A stretch of DNA of 64,000 bases from Deltaproteobacteria bacterium (GCA_031263485.1 JAISFS010000116.1:1-64000), one strand, 5' to 3'. Shown: positions 41,406 through 50,374, counted from the first letter of the stretch. Numbers and translations are program-made. The notes: generated from the sequence alone by a model not told the origin.

Positions 41406-42347
41406 GGGCGCGATCCTTTCGGCTCGGTTTTTGCTGGCCCGACCGCACGTGCAGTCATGGGACCAACACGCGGCAGGCGCCGTCCGGGCGCCGTGACCTT
41501 GCAGCGGGTCGGCTTCCAGGCATGCCGCGCCCTGCCAGATGGCTGACTCGCGCCATGGTTCAGGCCCTAAAACGGCATCGGGCCGAAAGGCGATGCCGCG
41601 GCGTGGAGGCCACAGGACCTGGCGAGGAGGTCTCAGGTACTGACGCGGAGAGGCAGGGGCAGGCAGGCTTCTCCGGAAGTTCGGTCGAAGGGACGACGGC
41701 GGCGGGGCGACAGGGAAGTGCGGACTGTTCCGGTCGAAGTGAGGTGCCGTCAGGTCGGTCGCTCCGGGCTGACCTGTTTCACGGCAAGGCGATGGCCCTC
41801 TCCCCCTTGTGGAGGAAGGGCGCCGATAACCACATATGTGGAAGATAATCACATCCAATCGGATTTCAAGCCCTGGCCCGAAAAATTCCTCAAGCTACCC
41901 CCTGGTTTGGCCTGGGGTTCCCTGAACGCGGGCCGGTGTCTCCACCGAGACGATCTGAGCGCCCGGTCGGCGAAAGTTCAGGGGGGTTCTGTCCCGGCCT
42001 TTATGTTTGTCGGCCAGGTCCCGGCGGTACGCTTCGGCGGAACCGCCCGGGGCAGACTTCCCCCGTAAGCGGTTTCGCCTGTCCCGAATCCTGACGATTA
42101 TTTCCCGCTTTCGGTGGCATGCACGTCAGGGGCACGCGCAGTGGTCGCGAGAGAAGGCTCGGCGATCCGCCGTCTCCGGGCCGCGAGCGTCGGCTCCGCT
42201 CCGGGCCGTCTCCAGGCCCCGGAGCGTCAATGGAGACTCGTCTCGCGATGTTCCTGCCGCACGGAACGCGATCCTGCGGCCCGCCCAAGTTCCCGCGTCA
42301 CGGCCCGCCAAGGCGGCCAGGACGGGCGTGGGAGCGGGCGGCCGCTC
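41406..42347. other. Intergenic region, no gene seen
   Basis: About 940 bases between the sbcD start and the end of the FGE-like gene. It contains a perfect 12-bp palindrome CCACATATGTGG at about 41830-41841 within a less GC-rich patch, a possible regulator site upstream of sbcDC. Confidence 0.5.
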
Positions 42348-43343
42348 TCAATCCCTGCCGATGGTTTTAGGCGGCTCTCCGGAATCCGTGGATTTCGGCG
42401 ACCCTCCGGAACCCTTGGATTTAGTCGGCGGTCCGGAATCCGCGGATTCGGGCGCTCCTCCCGAATCCCCGCTCGTCGGCCCCGGAGGGTCCGAAAAGGC
42501 CACCCGGAAGCCGAGGTCCGTGTCCCACATGGACGTGCCCTGCTCCTCGCCGGCGGGGGCGAAGGGGCAGCTCCCGGCGTAGTCCTGATAGGAGTAGTTG
42601 CCGCGTTTGGTAAGGCTGCTGGAGGAGGCATCCCAGGGCCAGGCGCCTCCCCTGAAGATCCTTGAGCTGCCGCGGTCCGGGCCCTGCGGGTCGTTCCGGG
42701 GGGATTTCGCGTAGTAGTCCGGGTCGTAGCGGTCGGCAGTCCACTCCCAGACGTTCCCGAGGACGTCGTGGAGCCCCCAGGCGTTGGGCGCCTTGAGGCC
42801 GACGGGGCGGTGCCCGCCCCCAGAGTTGCCGCCGTACCAGGCGTACGGGCCGATGCCCCCCGGGCCGCTGCCGCCAAGGTAGCTCTCTTTGGTGCCGGCC
42901 CTGGCCGCGAACTCCCACTCGGCTTCGGTAGGGAGCCTGAACCCTTCCGCGCCCTCCAGCCTGCCCAGCTTCCGGGCGAACTCCTGCGCGTCCTCCCAGG
43001 AGACGCACTCCACCGGGCGATCGGGGCCCACCGCCGCGCTGGGGTTGTTGTCCATGACGGCCGCGTACTGGGTCTGGGTTATCTCGAACCTTCCGATGTA
43101 GAACGGCCGGGTGATGTCAACAGCGTGCAGGGGGCGCTCGTCTTCGTAGCCCAGGCCGTCGCGGTCACCCATAGTAAAGCTCCCCGGCTCCACGAGCACG
43201 AGCTCTATCGCGCCGACGGTCGTGATGAAGTCTTCCGCGCGGACGGCCGAAGGGGCAAGGAGGGGGAGGGCGGCGGCCAGGAGGAAGGCGGTCGCGGAGG
43301 CGGCCGTGGGCGAGGGCCCCGGGAGGGGGGACGGGTACTTCAT
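42348..43343 (-). CDS. Exported formylglycine-generating-enzyme-fold (SUMF1) protein
   Basis: The product is 331 residues. It has a signal peptide (1-36, AFLLAAALPLLAPSAVRA), then a complete FGE-sulfatase/SUMF1 domain: VEPGSFTMGD, the IGRFEITQTQYAAVM block, RPVECVSWEDAQEFA, FRLPTEAEWEFAARAG, GLHDVLGNVWEWTADRYD and RIFRGGAWPW, ending DLGFRVAF. The paired active-site cysteines of true formylglycine-generating enzymes are not apparent after the RGGAW block, so it is probably a non-catalytic C-type-lectin-like member, as are most bacterial homologs. The last 45 residues are a Ser/Gly/Pro repeat tail (SADSGPPTKSKGSGG). ATG at 43343 has GGAG about 7 bases upstream. Role unknown; extracytoplasmic. 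Confidence 0.88.
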   Translation of the reverse strand: MKYPSPLPGPSPTAASATAFLLAAALPLLAPSAVRAEDFITTVGAIELVLVEPGSFTMGDRDGLGYEDERPLHAVDITRPFYIGRFEITQTQYAAVMDNNPSAAVGPDRPVECVSWEDAQEFARKLGRLEGAEGFRLPTEAEWEFAARAGTKESYLGGSGPGGIGPYAWYGGNSGGGHRPVGLKAPNAWGLHDVLGNVWEWTADRYDPDYYAKSPRNDPQGPDRGSSRIFRGGAWPWDASSSSLTKRGNYSYQDYAGSCPFAPAGEEQGTSMWDTDLGFRVAFSDPPGPTSGDSGGAPESADSGPPTKSKGSGGSPKSTDSGEPPKTIGRD

Positions 43344-43421
43344 GTCTTTCTCCGGTGGCGGTCGGTAATGGGTGCGGGGAGGCGGGGCGAGGCCGCCGCC
43401 GGGCCGGCCGCGGTTCGGCTG

Positions 43422-43453
43422 ATTATAACATCACGCCGGAGGCGCCTGGTCAA
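43422..43453 (-). promoter_or_regulatory. Possible promoter of FGE-fold gene
   Basis: Perfect TATAAT on minus (43427-43422) with TTGACC (43453-43448) 20 bases upstream. The spacing is too long for a classic promoter, so only the -10 box is convincing. Confidence 0.35.
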
Positions 43454-43943
43454 TAGCGGAAATTCCGGGCACCCTGGCCCCCGGCGCCTGCGGCGTGAGT
43501 CAGCGGAAGCGCGCGGCGCTCCGGGGCGAGGCGTCGCGGCCTCCTGGCGCCCCGACCCCGAATCCCGCCCCTCCAGGTCTCTGGTTCCGCAGCGTTTGCC
43601 CCAGGGAAAACCCGGACCCCGGAAAACCCCGGAAAACCCCGGAAGAACTGGAAAATTACGGAAAAACCCTGAACCCGGGAAACCCGAACCCCGGGCCGAC
43701 AGGGCACTGAAATCGTAGGCATTCGCGAGGCCCGTGCCTCAAGGTCGCCGGAGCCTGCCATTGCGGCTTGAGGCGAAAGCCGCGGCGGCGAGTCCCTTCA
43801 CTTTAAGAGGAAAGGCCGGCCTTCCGGGCATTACCGGACGGCCGGCCTTCCAAGGTCCGCAAGGCGCGAGCTCGTGGTTCGCGGCAGCTGGGGGTTCCGC
43901 GGCTCTGGCGGCCCCTGCGCGGCGCACGGGAGCGGGCGCGGGG
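43454..43943. other. Intergenic region with short A/C-rich repeats
   Basis: Contains repeated GGAAAACCCC words at about 43607-43680 and the hairpin at 43811-43853. No gene is supported. Confidence 0.55.
43811..43853 (-). terminator. Hairpin after the substrate-binding protein gene
   Basis: On minus, AAGGCCGGCC pairs with GGCCGGCCTT, with an inner TCCGG/CCGGA stem, followed by TTCCTCTTAAAG. It lies about 90 bases past the stop of the gene ending at 43944. The U-run is short. Confidence 0.55.
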
Positions 43944-44957
43944 CTACTCCACCGTGTCGGGCACCCCCGGCAGGTCGGTGAACGCCGTGCGCTTAAGGGC
44001 CTCCACGTCCACCCGTTCGCCCAGGACGCCAATGTCCTTCAGCTCCCCTGCCGTGACTGCGAAGGCGTCCCTGGCCCCGGAAACGGAGGGGGTGTAGCGG
44101 AAGGTCCTGAGGACCGAAGCGTTGAACTCCGCCTCTCCGGCCACGTACTTGCCCTCCACCTGGATCCTGGCCGTCTCGTCGGGGTTCTTCTGGATCCAGG
44201 CCGCCGCCTTCTGCATCGCCCGCGTGTACCTGGCCGCCGCCTCGGGGTCGGAGGATGCCAGCCTGTCGGACACGAAGGAGGCGCAGCAGTACTGATCCGA
44301 GAAGGGCTTGTCCCTGGCGGAGTCCAGGAGGACAGTGAGGCCATCGTTCTTTGCCGCCAGCGACGCCACCGGGTCGTTGGCCGAGATGGCGTCAATCGCC
44401 CCGCGCTGGAGCGCAAGGGGAAGCTCCGCGTTGGTGAAGACCAGGAACTCCACCTCGGAGTCCTTGTCGCCCACCTTTACTCCGGCTGCGGCGAGCGCCC
44501 TTCTCGCGAACATGATTGGGCTGGAGTTGAGGCTGGGCACGCCGATCCTCTTGCCCTTCAGATCGGCCGCCGTCACGATCCCGGAGTCCGGCTTCACCAG
44601 AACCTTGTCGCATCCGGTATGGAGCCCGGTCGTGATCTTGATGGGAAGCCCGTTGGAGAGCGGCTGGATGAGGGTGGCGAGGAGCCCGAAGCTCGCGTCT
44701 ATCTGTCCCGCCGCGATGGCTTCGAAGTTCGCGCCCGGTTCGAGCTTGACGAGCTCGACTTCAAGGCCCTCGTCCCTGAAGAAGCCGCGCTCGTGGGCGA
44801 TGTGGATGGGGCCTTCGCAGAGCCCGCCGGTATAGCCCGCCTTGATGCTGATGACCTTCGGGCCGTCCTCCTCCTGGGCCGCCAGGGGGGCAGAGGCCGC
44901 GGCTGGCAGAAGGGCGGCCAGGGCCGCAGCGAGCAGGGTCTGGTGCAGGATCTTCAT
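43944..44957 (-). CDS. NitT/TauT-type ABC transporter substrate-binding protein
   Basis: The product is 337 residues with a signal peptide (1-27, ending APLAAQ). The NMT1/SsuA-like periplasmic binding fold is called from AGYTGGLCEGPIHIAHERGFF, EVELVKLEPGANFEAIAAGQ, the DLKGKRIGVPSLNSSP block and QRGAIDAISANDP. This class binds small organic acids, sulfonates, nitrate or thiamine precursors; the ligand cannot be read from sequence. ATG at 44957 follows GGGAGG. It probably partners the permease (48960-50372) and ATPase (47908-48987), which lack their own binding protein; two HTH genes on the other strand lie between. A Cys pair at QYCCASF is unusual for this fold. Confidence 0.9.
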   Translation of the reverse strand: MKILHQTLLAAALAALLPAAASAPLAAQEEDGPKVISIKAGYTGGLCEGPIHIAHERGFFRDEGLEVELVKLEPGANFEAIAAGQIDASFGLLATLIQPLSNGLPIKITTGLHTGCDKVLVKPDSGIVTAADLKGKRIGVPSLNSSPIMFARRALAAAGVKVGDKDSEVEFLVFTNAELPLALQRGAIDAISANDPVASLAAKNDGLTVLLDSARDKPFSDQYCCASFVSDRLASSDPEAAARYTRAMQKAAAWIQKNPDETARIQVEGKYVAGEAEFNASVLRTFRYTPSVSGARDAFAVTAGELKDIGVLGERVDVEALKRTAFTDLPGVPDTVE

Positions 44958-45137
44958 GTTGTCCTCCCGTTATCCGTGCTTGGGATAACTTTTTGCGGTT
45001 AGGTGAAGCCGGTGCCCGCCGTCCGGACTGATGGGGGAGTCGTCGGTGCTTCGGGCAAGGTCGCGGTCGGGCTTGAGGCTCGGTCGCGGTCGCCATAATT
45101 TAGTGGCGGCGTCCGGGTTGGAGGCCAGGTAGCTTCC

Positions 45138-45188
45138 GGGTTGGATGTGCGGTCGCGTCAGGGTTGGATGTGCGGTCGCGTCAGGGTT
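45138..45188. repeat. 23-bp direct repeat, two copies
   Basis: GGGTTGGATGTGCGGTCGCG plus TCA is repeated exactly at 45138 and 45161, followed by a partial third (GGGTTG). Confidence 0.9.
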
Positions 45189-45344
45189 GCCGGAATGAAG
45201 AGCTTCGGGTCTGAAGCCTCGGTGCGTAGAGGTTTCGGGATCGTGACGGCTGGCGATCCGGAGCAGCCGTGCAAGGGGTTCGGAAAGATGCGTCCGGGAA
45301 GCCTGCTCCAAGTTTCCTTTCGCCCTGTTCGGAGCCGCGGGAGC

Positions 45345-45740
45345 CCCAGGCGCCGCGGAAGGAGTTCGGGGCGAAGGCCCAGAATTTCATTTCGCCCGAG
45401 TCTCGGCATCGGCGGTGACGTTACTGAGACGACTGCCTGACGCATAGTGTCAGCCGGTCAGTCAGCCTGGGATATGGCATCGCGCGGAACCGAACGCCTG
45501 GGCAAGGCGTCCGGGGCGACGGCCCTAAATTTCATTTCGGCCGGGTTTTGGCGTCGGCGGCGGCGTTCAGGAGACGACGGCCCGACGTAAAGTGTCAGCA
45601 TGTCCGTCGGCCTGAGGCATGGCATCGTGCGGGAGCTAACGCCTGGGCAAGGCGTCCGGGGCGACTGCCCTGAATTTTGTTTCGGCCGGGTTTTGCCGTC
45701 TGCGGCGGCGTTCCGGCGACGGAGGCCAAACGGACTTTCC
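45345..45740. repeat. 145-bp direct repeat, about 2.7 copies
   Basis: Period is exactly 145: the word AATTTCAT/AATTTTGT occurs at 45383, 45528 and 45673, and ATGGCATCG at 45474 and 45619. Copies include GGCAAGGCGTCCGGGGCGAC and TTTCGGCCGGGTTTTG and differ by scattered substitutions. The unit is not a multiple of three, so it is not a protein repeat. It lies upstream of the two HTH/H1-like genes. Confidence 0.85.
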
Positions 45741-45754
45741 CGGTCCGTCGGGCG

Positions 45755-45784
45755 ACGTGTGGCGTGTGGCGTGTGGCGTGTGGC
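45755..45784. repeat. 7-bp tandem repeat (GTGTGGC)
   Basis: Four head-to-tail CGTGTGG units directly after the 145-bp array. Confidence 0.9.
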
Positions 45785-46216
45785 CTCTGGATAACGTCCG
45801 GGACGCCGGCCCTGAGTTTCTTTTATGCTCGGGGTTCGCTCCTCCTCCGGCGGCGTGGGAGTCGGCTGATGCCGACATGAAATTTCCTTCTCTCTCGGCC
45901 GCTGCGCCCGCGGCGGCGGCGGATGGTCTGACCGACGCGACGGGTGGCGCCGGCATGCCAGTTTCTCGGGAGCATCCGGGGGAACCGGTCCAACGGAACG
46001 CTCTGGGAACAGGTTCTTATGGATGGCCAGTTCGGGACGGCGGCCTGCCTCTGAGTCCTGGACGGAGGCGAGTGTGTCGGAAGTGTGGTCCGGACAGATC
46101 CGGGCGCGACGGGTGGGGCCTGACCAGCCTTCCGATGCGGAGCGGGAAAAGATTTTGGGTGCATTTGAGCTTTCGGGGTGGTAAAATCGCCCTCGCGGAA
46201 AAAGGAGGCCGCGCCG

Positions 46217-47266
46217 ATGGGCGCCAAGTACAGGGTAGAGCTGACCGATGATGAGCGGGACGAGCTTGTCCGCCTCACCGGCAGCGGCAAGTGCCTTACA
46301 CGCGAGTTCGTGCATGCCAGGATCCTCCTACTGTGCGATTTCGCCGCCGGGGCTCCTGGATGGTTGGACGGCAGGGCCGCCGATGCGCTGGGCATTACCC
46401 CCGCGACGGTCCTAAAGGTGAAGAGGCGGTTCATCGAGAATGGGCTGGAGGCGGCCGTGGACCGCAAGACTCACGTGTTCGCCAAGTTCGGAGGGGGCTT
46501 CGAGAAGAAGCTCCTCGCGCTGGCAAGTTCCTCTCCCCCGAAGGGCAAGTCCAGGTGGACGCACCGCCTGCTCGCGAGGACGCTGGTCGAGCGGGGCGTG
46601 ATAGACACCATCTCGCCCACGACCGTGGAGAAGATGCTGAAGGCGCGGGGCATAAGCTTCGCGGAACGGGGTGAGGGGAACCGCGATGACCAAGGGCGGT
46701 GGATAAGGGTCCGCAACCGGCGTATCAGGCGCGCATCTGACGGAAAGCCCTCCAGGGCTGCCGCCCGTGTCACGGGATCGGCGCGGAAGGCGGCGCCCAA
46801 GCGTGGCACCGCCGCATCCGGAACCGCGCCACGTAAGCTCCGCGCGAAGGCCGAGACCTCGCCCGCGCCCCGCAAGCGCGCTTCCAAAGCCGCATCGGCC
46901 GCCTCGCCTCGCAGGCTCGGCGCGAAGGCATCGGCGGCGCCCCGCAAGTCCCCGGTCTCTGCCGCGCCCCGCATGGGCGGCTCGGAGGCATCGCCCGCTT
47001 CCCGAAGGCCAGCCGCGAAGGCGTCGCAGAGCTCCGCTCCCCGAAGGCCAGCCGCGAAGGCGTCGCATGCGCCCGCTTCCCGAAGGCCAGCCGCAACGGC
47101 GTCGCAGGGCTCCGCTCCCCGAAGGCACGCCTCGAAGGCACCGGCGTCCGCTTCCCGAAGGCGCACAGCGAAGACTGCACCGGCCTCCGCGCCCCGAAGG
47201 CACGCCGGGGAGTCCTCCCGCAGGGTAGCCCCCCGGAAGACCGCCGCCGTGTCCAGGAAGCGATAA
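46217..47266 (+). CDS. IS630-type HTH fused to histone-H1-like basic tail (1)
   Basis: The product is 349 residues. Residues 1-150 match the N-terminal DNA-binding half of IS630-family transposases: YRVELTDDERDELVRL, HARILLLCD, ADALGITPATVLKVKRRFIE, then a second HTH-like part with TISPTTVEKMLKARG. The DDE catalytic half is absent. In its place are about 190 residues of Lys/Arg/Ala/Ser/Pro repeats (APRRPAAKASQSS, ASRRPAAKASHAP type), like the C-terminal tail of histone H1 or bacterial H1-like proteins. ATG at 46217 has AAGGAGG 9 bases upstream, a strong signal. The likely role is DNA binding or compaction. A shorter sister gene follows 82 bases downstream, so the pair may form one transcript. 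A transposase remnant is the alternative, but the intact frame, ribosome site and duplicated architecture argue for a domesticated protein. Confidence 0.75.
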   Translation: MGAKYRVELTDDERDELVRLTGSGKCLTREFVHARILLLCDFAAGAPGWLDGRAADALGITPATVLKVKRRFIENGLEAAVDRKTHVFAKFGGGFEKKLLALASSSPPKGKSRWTHRLLARTLVERGVIDTISPTTVEKMLKARGISFAERGEGNRDDQGRWIRVRNRRIRRASDGKPSRAAARVTGSARKAAPKRGTAASGTAPRKLRAKAETSPAPRKRASKAASAASPRRLGAKASAAPRKSPVSAAPRMGGSEASPASRRPAAKASQSSAPRRPAAKASHAPASRRPAATASQGSAPRRHASKAPASASRRRTAKTAPASAPRRHAGESSRRVAPRKTAAVSRKR

Positions 47267-47348
47267 ATCTGGTGTGCGCCGCACCGTCCGTGCCGCCCGG
47301 GGGGTCCGGGCGGCCAATTATGCCCTGCGGGCTAAGGAGGCCTGATAA

Positions 47349-47855
47349 GTGGCCGAGAATCACGTTGTCACCCTGAAAGCTAAGGAGAGGGTCGAGCTTC
47401 GCCGCATGACGTCCATCGGCAAGACCCCGGCCCGGAACTACGTGCATGCCAGGATCCTCCTGCTGTGCGACAGCGGGTCCCAAGGGCCTGCCTGGCCTGA
47501 CAAGAATGTCTGTGAGGCCCTCGGCATCACCCGCGGCACCGTCGGACGCGTCAAGACCCTGTTCGCCGAGGGCGGCCTCGATAGCGCCGTGGAACGTAAG
47601 CCCCACAAGCATGCCAAGTTCGCCGGGGACTTCGAGGCTTCCGTTCTGGAGACAGACCGCACCCCGCCGCCCAATGGAAGGGCCCGGCGGAAGGCCGGCA
47701 TCGCCATGCAGGCGTCCAAGTCCCGCCCGCGCAAGGCCGCGAAGCCGGCGACCGAGTCCAAGCCAGGCACGCCAAAGCCCAAGGCCGCGACCCGCAGGAC
47801 CGCGAGGCCCGAGGCCAAGGCCGTTAAGCCCTCGCGCGTGGCGCGGGGGCGCTGA
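47349..47855 (+). CDS. IS630-type HTH fused to histone-H1-like basic tail (2)
   Basis: The product is 168 residues, the same design as its upstream neighbour. Residues 1-95 are an IS630-type HTH (VELRRMTSIGKTPARNYVHA, RILLLCDSG, EALGITRGTVGRVKTLFAEG, DSAVERKPHKHAKF). A 70-residue Lys/Ala/Pro/Arg tail follows (SRPRKAAKPATESKPGTP). The second HTH part of the sister protein is missing. GTG at 47349 has AAGGAGG about 8 bases upstream. Shared blocks (VHARILLLCD; LGIT) with divergent flanks point to an old duplication. It ends 52 bases from the stop of the convergent ABC ATPase gene, with a strong hairpin between. Confidence 0.72.
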   Translation: MAENHVVTLKAKERVELRRMTSIGKTPARNYVHARILLLCDSGSQGPAWPDKNVCEALGITRGTVGRVKTLFAEGGLDSAVERKPHKHAKFAGDFEASVLETDRTPPPNGRARRKAGIAMQASKSRPRKAAKPATESKPGTPKPKAATRRTARPEAKAVKPSRVARGR

Positions 47856-47866
47856 AGAATCTTCCC

Positions 47867-47899
47867 CGCCGCGCCTTCGCGCGAAGGCGTCCGCGGCCC
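47867..47899. terminator. Hairpin between convergent genes
   Basis: CGCCTTCG pairs with CGAAGGCG inside an outer CCGCG/CGCGG arm, lying between the stops at 47855 (plus) and 47908 (minus). It lacks a U-tract, so its role as terminator is uncertain. Confidence 0.4.
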
Positions 47900-47907
47900 G
47901 GGGCGTC

Positions 47908-48987
47908 TCAGATCTGGTAGGCGGGTTCCTCCAGTCTTCCCGCGAAGTTCAGATGCTCCAGGATCCTGCCGCGCAGCCCCAGGAAGTCAGGGGTATTCCT
48001 GGCCCTGGGCCTCGCGAAAGGCACTGCAATGGCCGTCTCGACCCGCCCCGGTCCCGCCGTCATGATCACGATGCGGTCCGAGAGGTAGATGGCCTCGTCC
48101 ACGTCGTGGGTGACCATCACCATCGTGATGCGCTCCTCCTCGCGGATGCGCAGGATCTCGTCCTGCATGTTCATGCGGGTGAAGGCGTCCAGGGCACCCA
48201 GCGGCTCGTCCAAAAGAAGCACCAGGGGGCGGTTGATGAGGGCCCTCGCGAGCGCCGCCCTCTGCGCCATGCCGCCCGAGAGGTGGTGGGGGTAGACCTT
48301 GCCGAAGCGCTCCAGGCCCACAAGTCCCAGGTAACGGTCCACCAGCCGCTTTTCCGCAGCGTAGCGGCCGCGGGCCTTGAGCCCGAAGGCCACGTTGCCA
48401 CGGATGTCCAGCCAGGGGAAGAGGAATGGGTTCTGGAAGACGAGCCCGCGTTCCGCGTCCGGGCCTTCGATTCGCCGCCCGTCCAGACGCAGGACGCCGG
48501 AACTCGCCTCGTCCAGGCCGGCCACGAGCCTCAGGAGGGTGGATTTCCCGCAGCCGGATGGGCCGATGAGGCTCACGAACTCCCCCGGGGAAATCGAGAG
48601 GTTCACCGCCGATAGCGCCGGGACAAGGGAGCCGTCCGGGTGGGGGAAGCTCTTGGAGGCCTCGCGGATCTCTATGGCGCCTCCCCGCCAGCCGGGGGAG
48701 TGACGTTCCGCGATAGACGCCGCTGTAGACGCCTCCGCGGCGGGCGCGGCGGATATTGCGGAATCGTCGCCGCCGATAGCCGTTGCGGACTCACCCGCTC
48801 CGCCGGCGTTAGCGGATGCTCCGGAGCCGCATGTCGCGGGGGCGGGTACCGCGCCTCCGGCGGCATATGCGTCGCCGCCGCAGCCGAACGCCTCGGAGCG
48901 GACGCCGGCGGCGAACGTCAGCGGCGGATCGGCGGACGACGCGGCCCGCCCGTGTCGCCCTACCACTTGATCATGCCTTTCTGCCAT
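47908..48987 (-). CDS. NitT/TauT-type ABC transporter ATP-binding protein
   Basis: The product is about 359 residues. The ATPase domain is complete: Walker A GPSGCGKST, Q-loop VFQNPFLFPW, signature LSGGMAQRA, Walker B LVLLLDEPLGALD and switch VTHD. It powers uptake through the permease encoded just upstream. About 85 Ala/Gly/Ser-rich residues precede the domain, which is unusual for this family. Start is uncertain: ATG at 48987 overlaps the permease end by 28 bases. GTG at 48966 overlaps by 7 and has AAAGG about 8 bases upstream. A frame reaching 49407 is only an overlap shadow. Last gene of the nitrogenase-like operon. Confidence 0.9.
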   Translation of the reverse strand: MAERHDQVVGRHGRAASSADPPLTFAAGVRSEAFGCGGDAYAAGGAVPAPATCGSGASANAGGAGESATAIGGDDSAISAAPAAEASTAASIAERHSPGWRGGAIEIREASKSFPHPDGSLVPALSAVNLSISPGEFVSLIGPSGCGKSTLLRLVAGLDEASSGVLRLDGRRIEGPDAERGLVFQNPFLFPWLDIRGNVAFGLKARGRYAAEKRLVDRYLGLVGLERFGKVYPHHLSGGMAQRAALARALINRPLVLLLDEPLGALDAFTRMNMQDEILRIREEERITMVMVTHDVDEAIYLSDRIVIMTAGPGRVETAIAVPFARPRARNTPDFLGLRGRILEHLNFAGRLEEPAYQI

Positions 48988-50372
48988 ACGAGCACCCGGT
49001 CCCGCGCCTTGAAAAACAGCGTGATGAGCGAGTAGAAGGTGAGGGCCACCACGATCAGCCCGGCATAGACGTTCGCGTAGGCGAGCATCTGCCTTTGCCA
49101 GTGGATGTACCACCCTATGCCGTTCTTGACGCCTATCATCTCCGCGGTCATGAGCGTCAGGAAGGACGCGCATGCCCCGCTGAAAAGACCCGTGAAAATG
49201 AGCGGCATGGCGGCAGGGATGCCCACCCTGAAGATCTGGTAGAGCCTCCCCGCGCCCAGGGTCCGGGACACCTCGAAATAGGAGTTCTGTACGTTGATTA
49301 TCCCGCTGGAGGTCATGACCGAGGTGGGGAACCACACGGAAAGCGCGATAAGGAATACCGCCCCGGTCCAGGTGGTCGGGAAGGCCACGAGCACGATGGG
49401 GATCCATGCCGTGGGCGGTATCGGCCCCAGGAACTTGATGAGCGGGTTCAGCCAGTAGGCGCAGCCTCTGGAGAAGCCGATGAGGATCCCCGTGGCCAGC
49501 CCCGCGAGGGCCCCGGAGAAGAAGCCGGCCACGAGGAGCTTCGCCGACGAGCCCAGGCAGTCGACGATGAGGTAGCGGAAGTCCTCGGCCAGGACCGCGA
49601 GGATCCTGTCCGGGGTCGGGAAGAAGAGCGTGGGGAGCACGGTCGCCTTGGCCGTGAGAACGTCCAGGAGGGCCAGGAGCAGGAATGCCGCGGCTGTGAA
49701 GAGGTCCTTGGACCTCATGCGTTCAAGCGTCTCGGGCCTCCCCCTGAAGACCGCCGGCCGCGCGAGGAGGAACGCCGCGCAGAGCGCCAATGCATAGGCG
49801 CAGTACGGCCTCTCGGTAGCCGGGTGTCTGCCGCTGTCCGGCCAAAGAAGCTGGACGCCCAATGCAGTGAGGATAGCGGCGAGCGCCTTTTGCCTCCAGA
49901 CGAAGGCGGCCAGTGACGCGACCGCCCGCGTTGCCGCTGATTTGCGCGGCGCCTGAGGCTGTATCCGCGTTTCGCGATCACAGTCTTCGCCTTCAGCGCA
50001 GGAAATCCCTGAAGCTTCGTCCGCTGTCATGGCGACGGAGGCGGCATCCGTTGTAAGCGCGACCGGAGTACCGTCGAGATAAGGTTCGAAGCGCGCGTCG
50101 TCCGCCAAAGACTCGACAGGCGCCGCGTCCGCGTCGACGGCGACAGGCGCTACGTCCGCGTCGACGGCGACGGTCTTCAGCGTCGCCGGGACCGTGTCGG
50201 CCTGCGCTGCTTCTTCGCTCGCCGATCGCGATGCCTGGGGACCTGCGGCGAGCGCGAAAGCTCCCGGCCGAGTTTCCCGGCCTCGGGCCGACGCGTGACG
50301 GGCATCGCGCGCCGGCGCGGCGGCGGGATCGGAGGCGAACGGGGCGGACGTGGCTGAAGTGGCGTCTTTCAT
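48960..50372 (-). CDS. NitT/TauT-type ABC transporter permease
   Basis: The product is 470 residues. The C-terminal 300 form a BPD-type inner-membrane permease with the EAA loop RTLGAGRLYQIFRVGIPAAM and the PPTAWIPIVLVAF segment typical of SsuC/TauC/NrtB. Two extra hydrophobic segments (about 160-205) come before the core. Residues 1-150 are hydrophilic, Ala/Asp-rich and repetitive (AVDADVAPVAVDADAAPV), with no family counterpart. ATG at 50372 lies 2 bases after the stop of the nitrogenase-like K gene, with AGGTGA upstream, so the genes are translationally linked. Confidence 0.9.
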   Translation of the reverse strand: MKDATSATSAPFASDPAAAPARDARHASARGRETRPGAFALAAGPQASRSASEEAAQADTVPATLKTVAVDADVAPVAVDADAAPVESLADDARFEPYLDGTPVALTTDAASVAMTADEASGISCAEGEDCDRETRIQPQAPRKSAATRAVASLAAFVWRQKALAAILTALGVQLLWPDSGRHPATERPYCAYALALCAAFLLARPAVFRGRPETLERMRSKDLFTAAAFLLLALLDVLTAKATVLPTLFFPTPDRILAVLAEDFRYLIVDCLGSSAKLLVAGFFSGALAGLATGILIGFSRGCAYWLNPLIKFLGPIPPTAWIPIVLVAFPTTWTGAVFLIALSVWFPTSVMTSSGIINVQNSYFEVSRTLGAGRLYQIFRVGIPAAMPLIFTGLFSGACASFLTLMTAEMIGVKNGIGWYIHWQRQMLAYANVYAGLIVVALTFYSLITLFFKARDRVLVWQKGMIKW

Positions 50373-50374
50373 CT

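Larger units (their letters stand above)
44958..46216. other. Repeat-rich intergenic region
   Basis: About 1.25 kb holding the 23-bp, 145-bp and 7-bp direct repeats annotated separately. Frames through it are low-quality and shift relative to each other. A TAAAAT at about 46182-46187 may be a -10 box for the HTH gene at 46217. Confidence 0.6.

Noticed and set aside
39309..41858. 849-residue version of SbcD
   Set aside because: The extra N-terminal part has no ribosome binding site or family match; ATG at 41405 has AAAGGA at proper distance.
47908..49407. 499-residue version of the ABC ATPase
   Set aside because: The first 140 residues overlap the permease gene in another frame and have shadow composition (His/Arg-rich).
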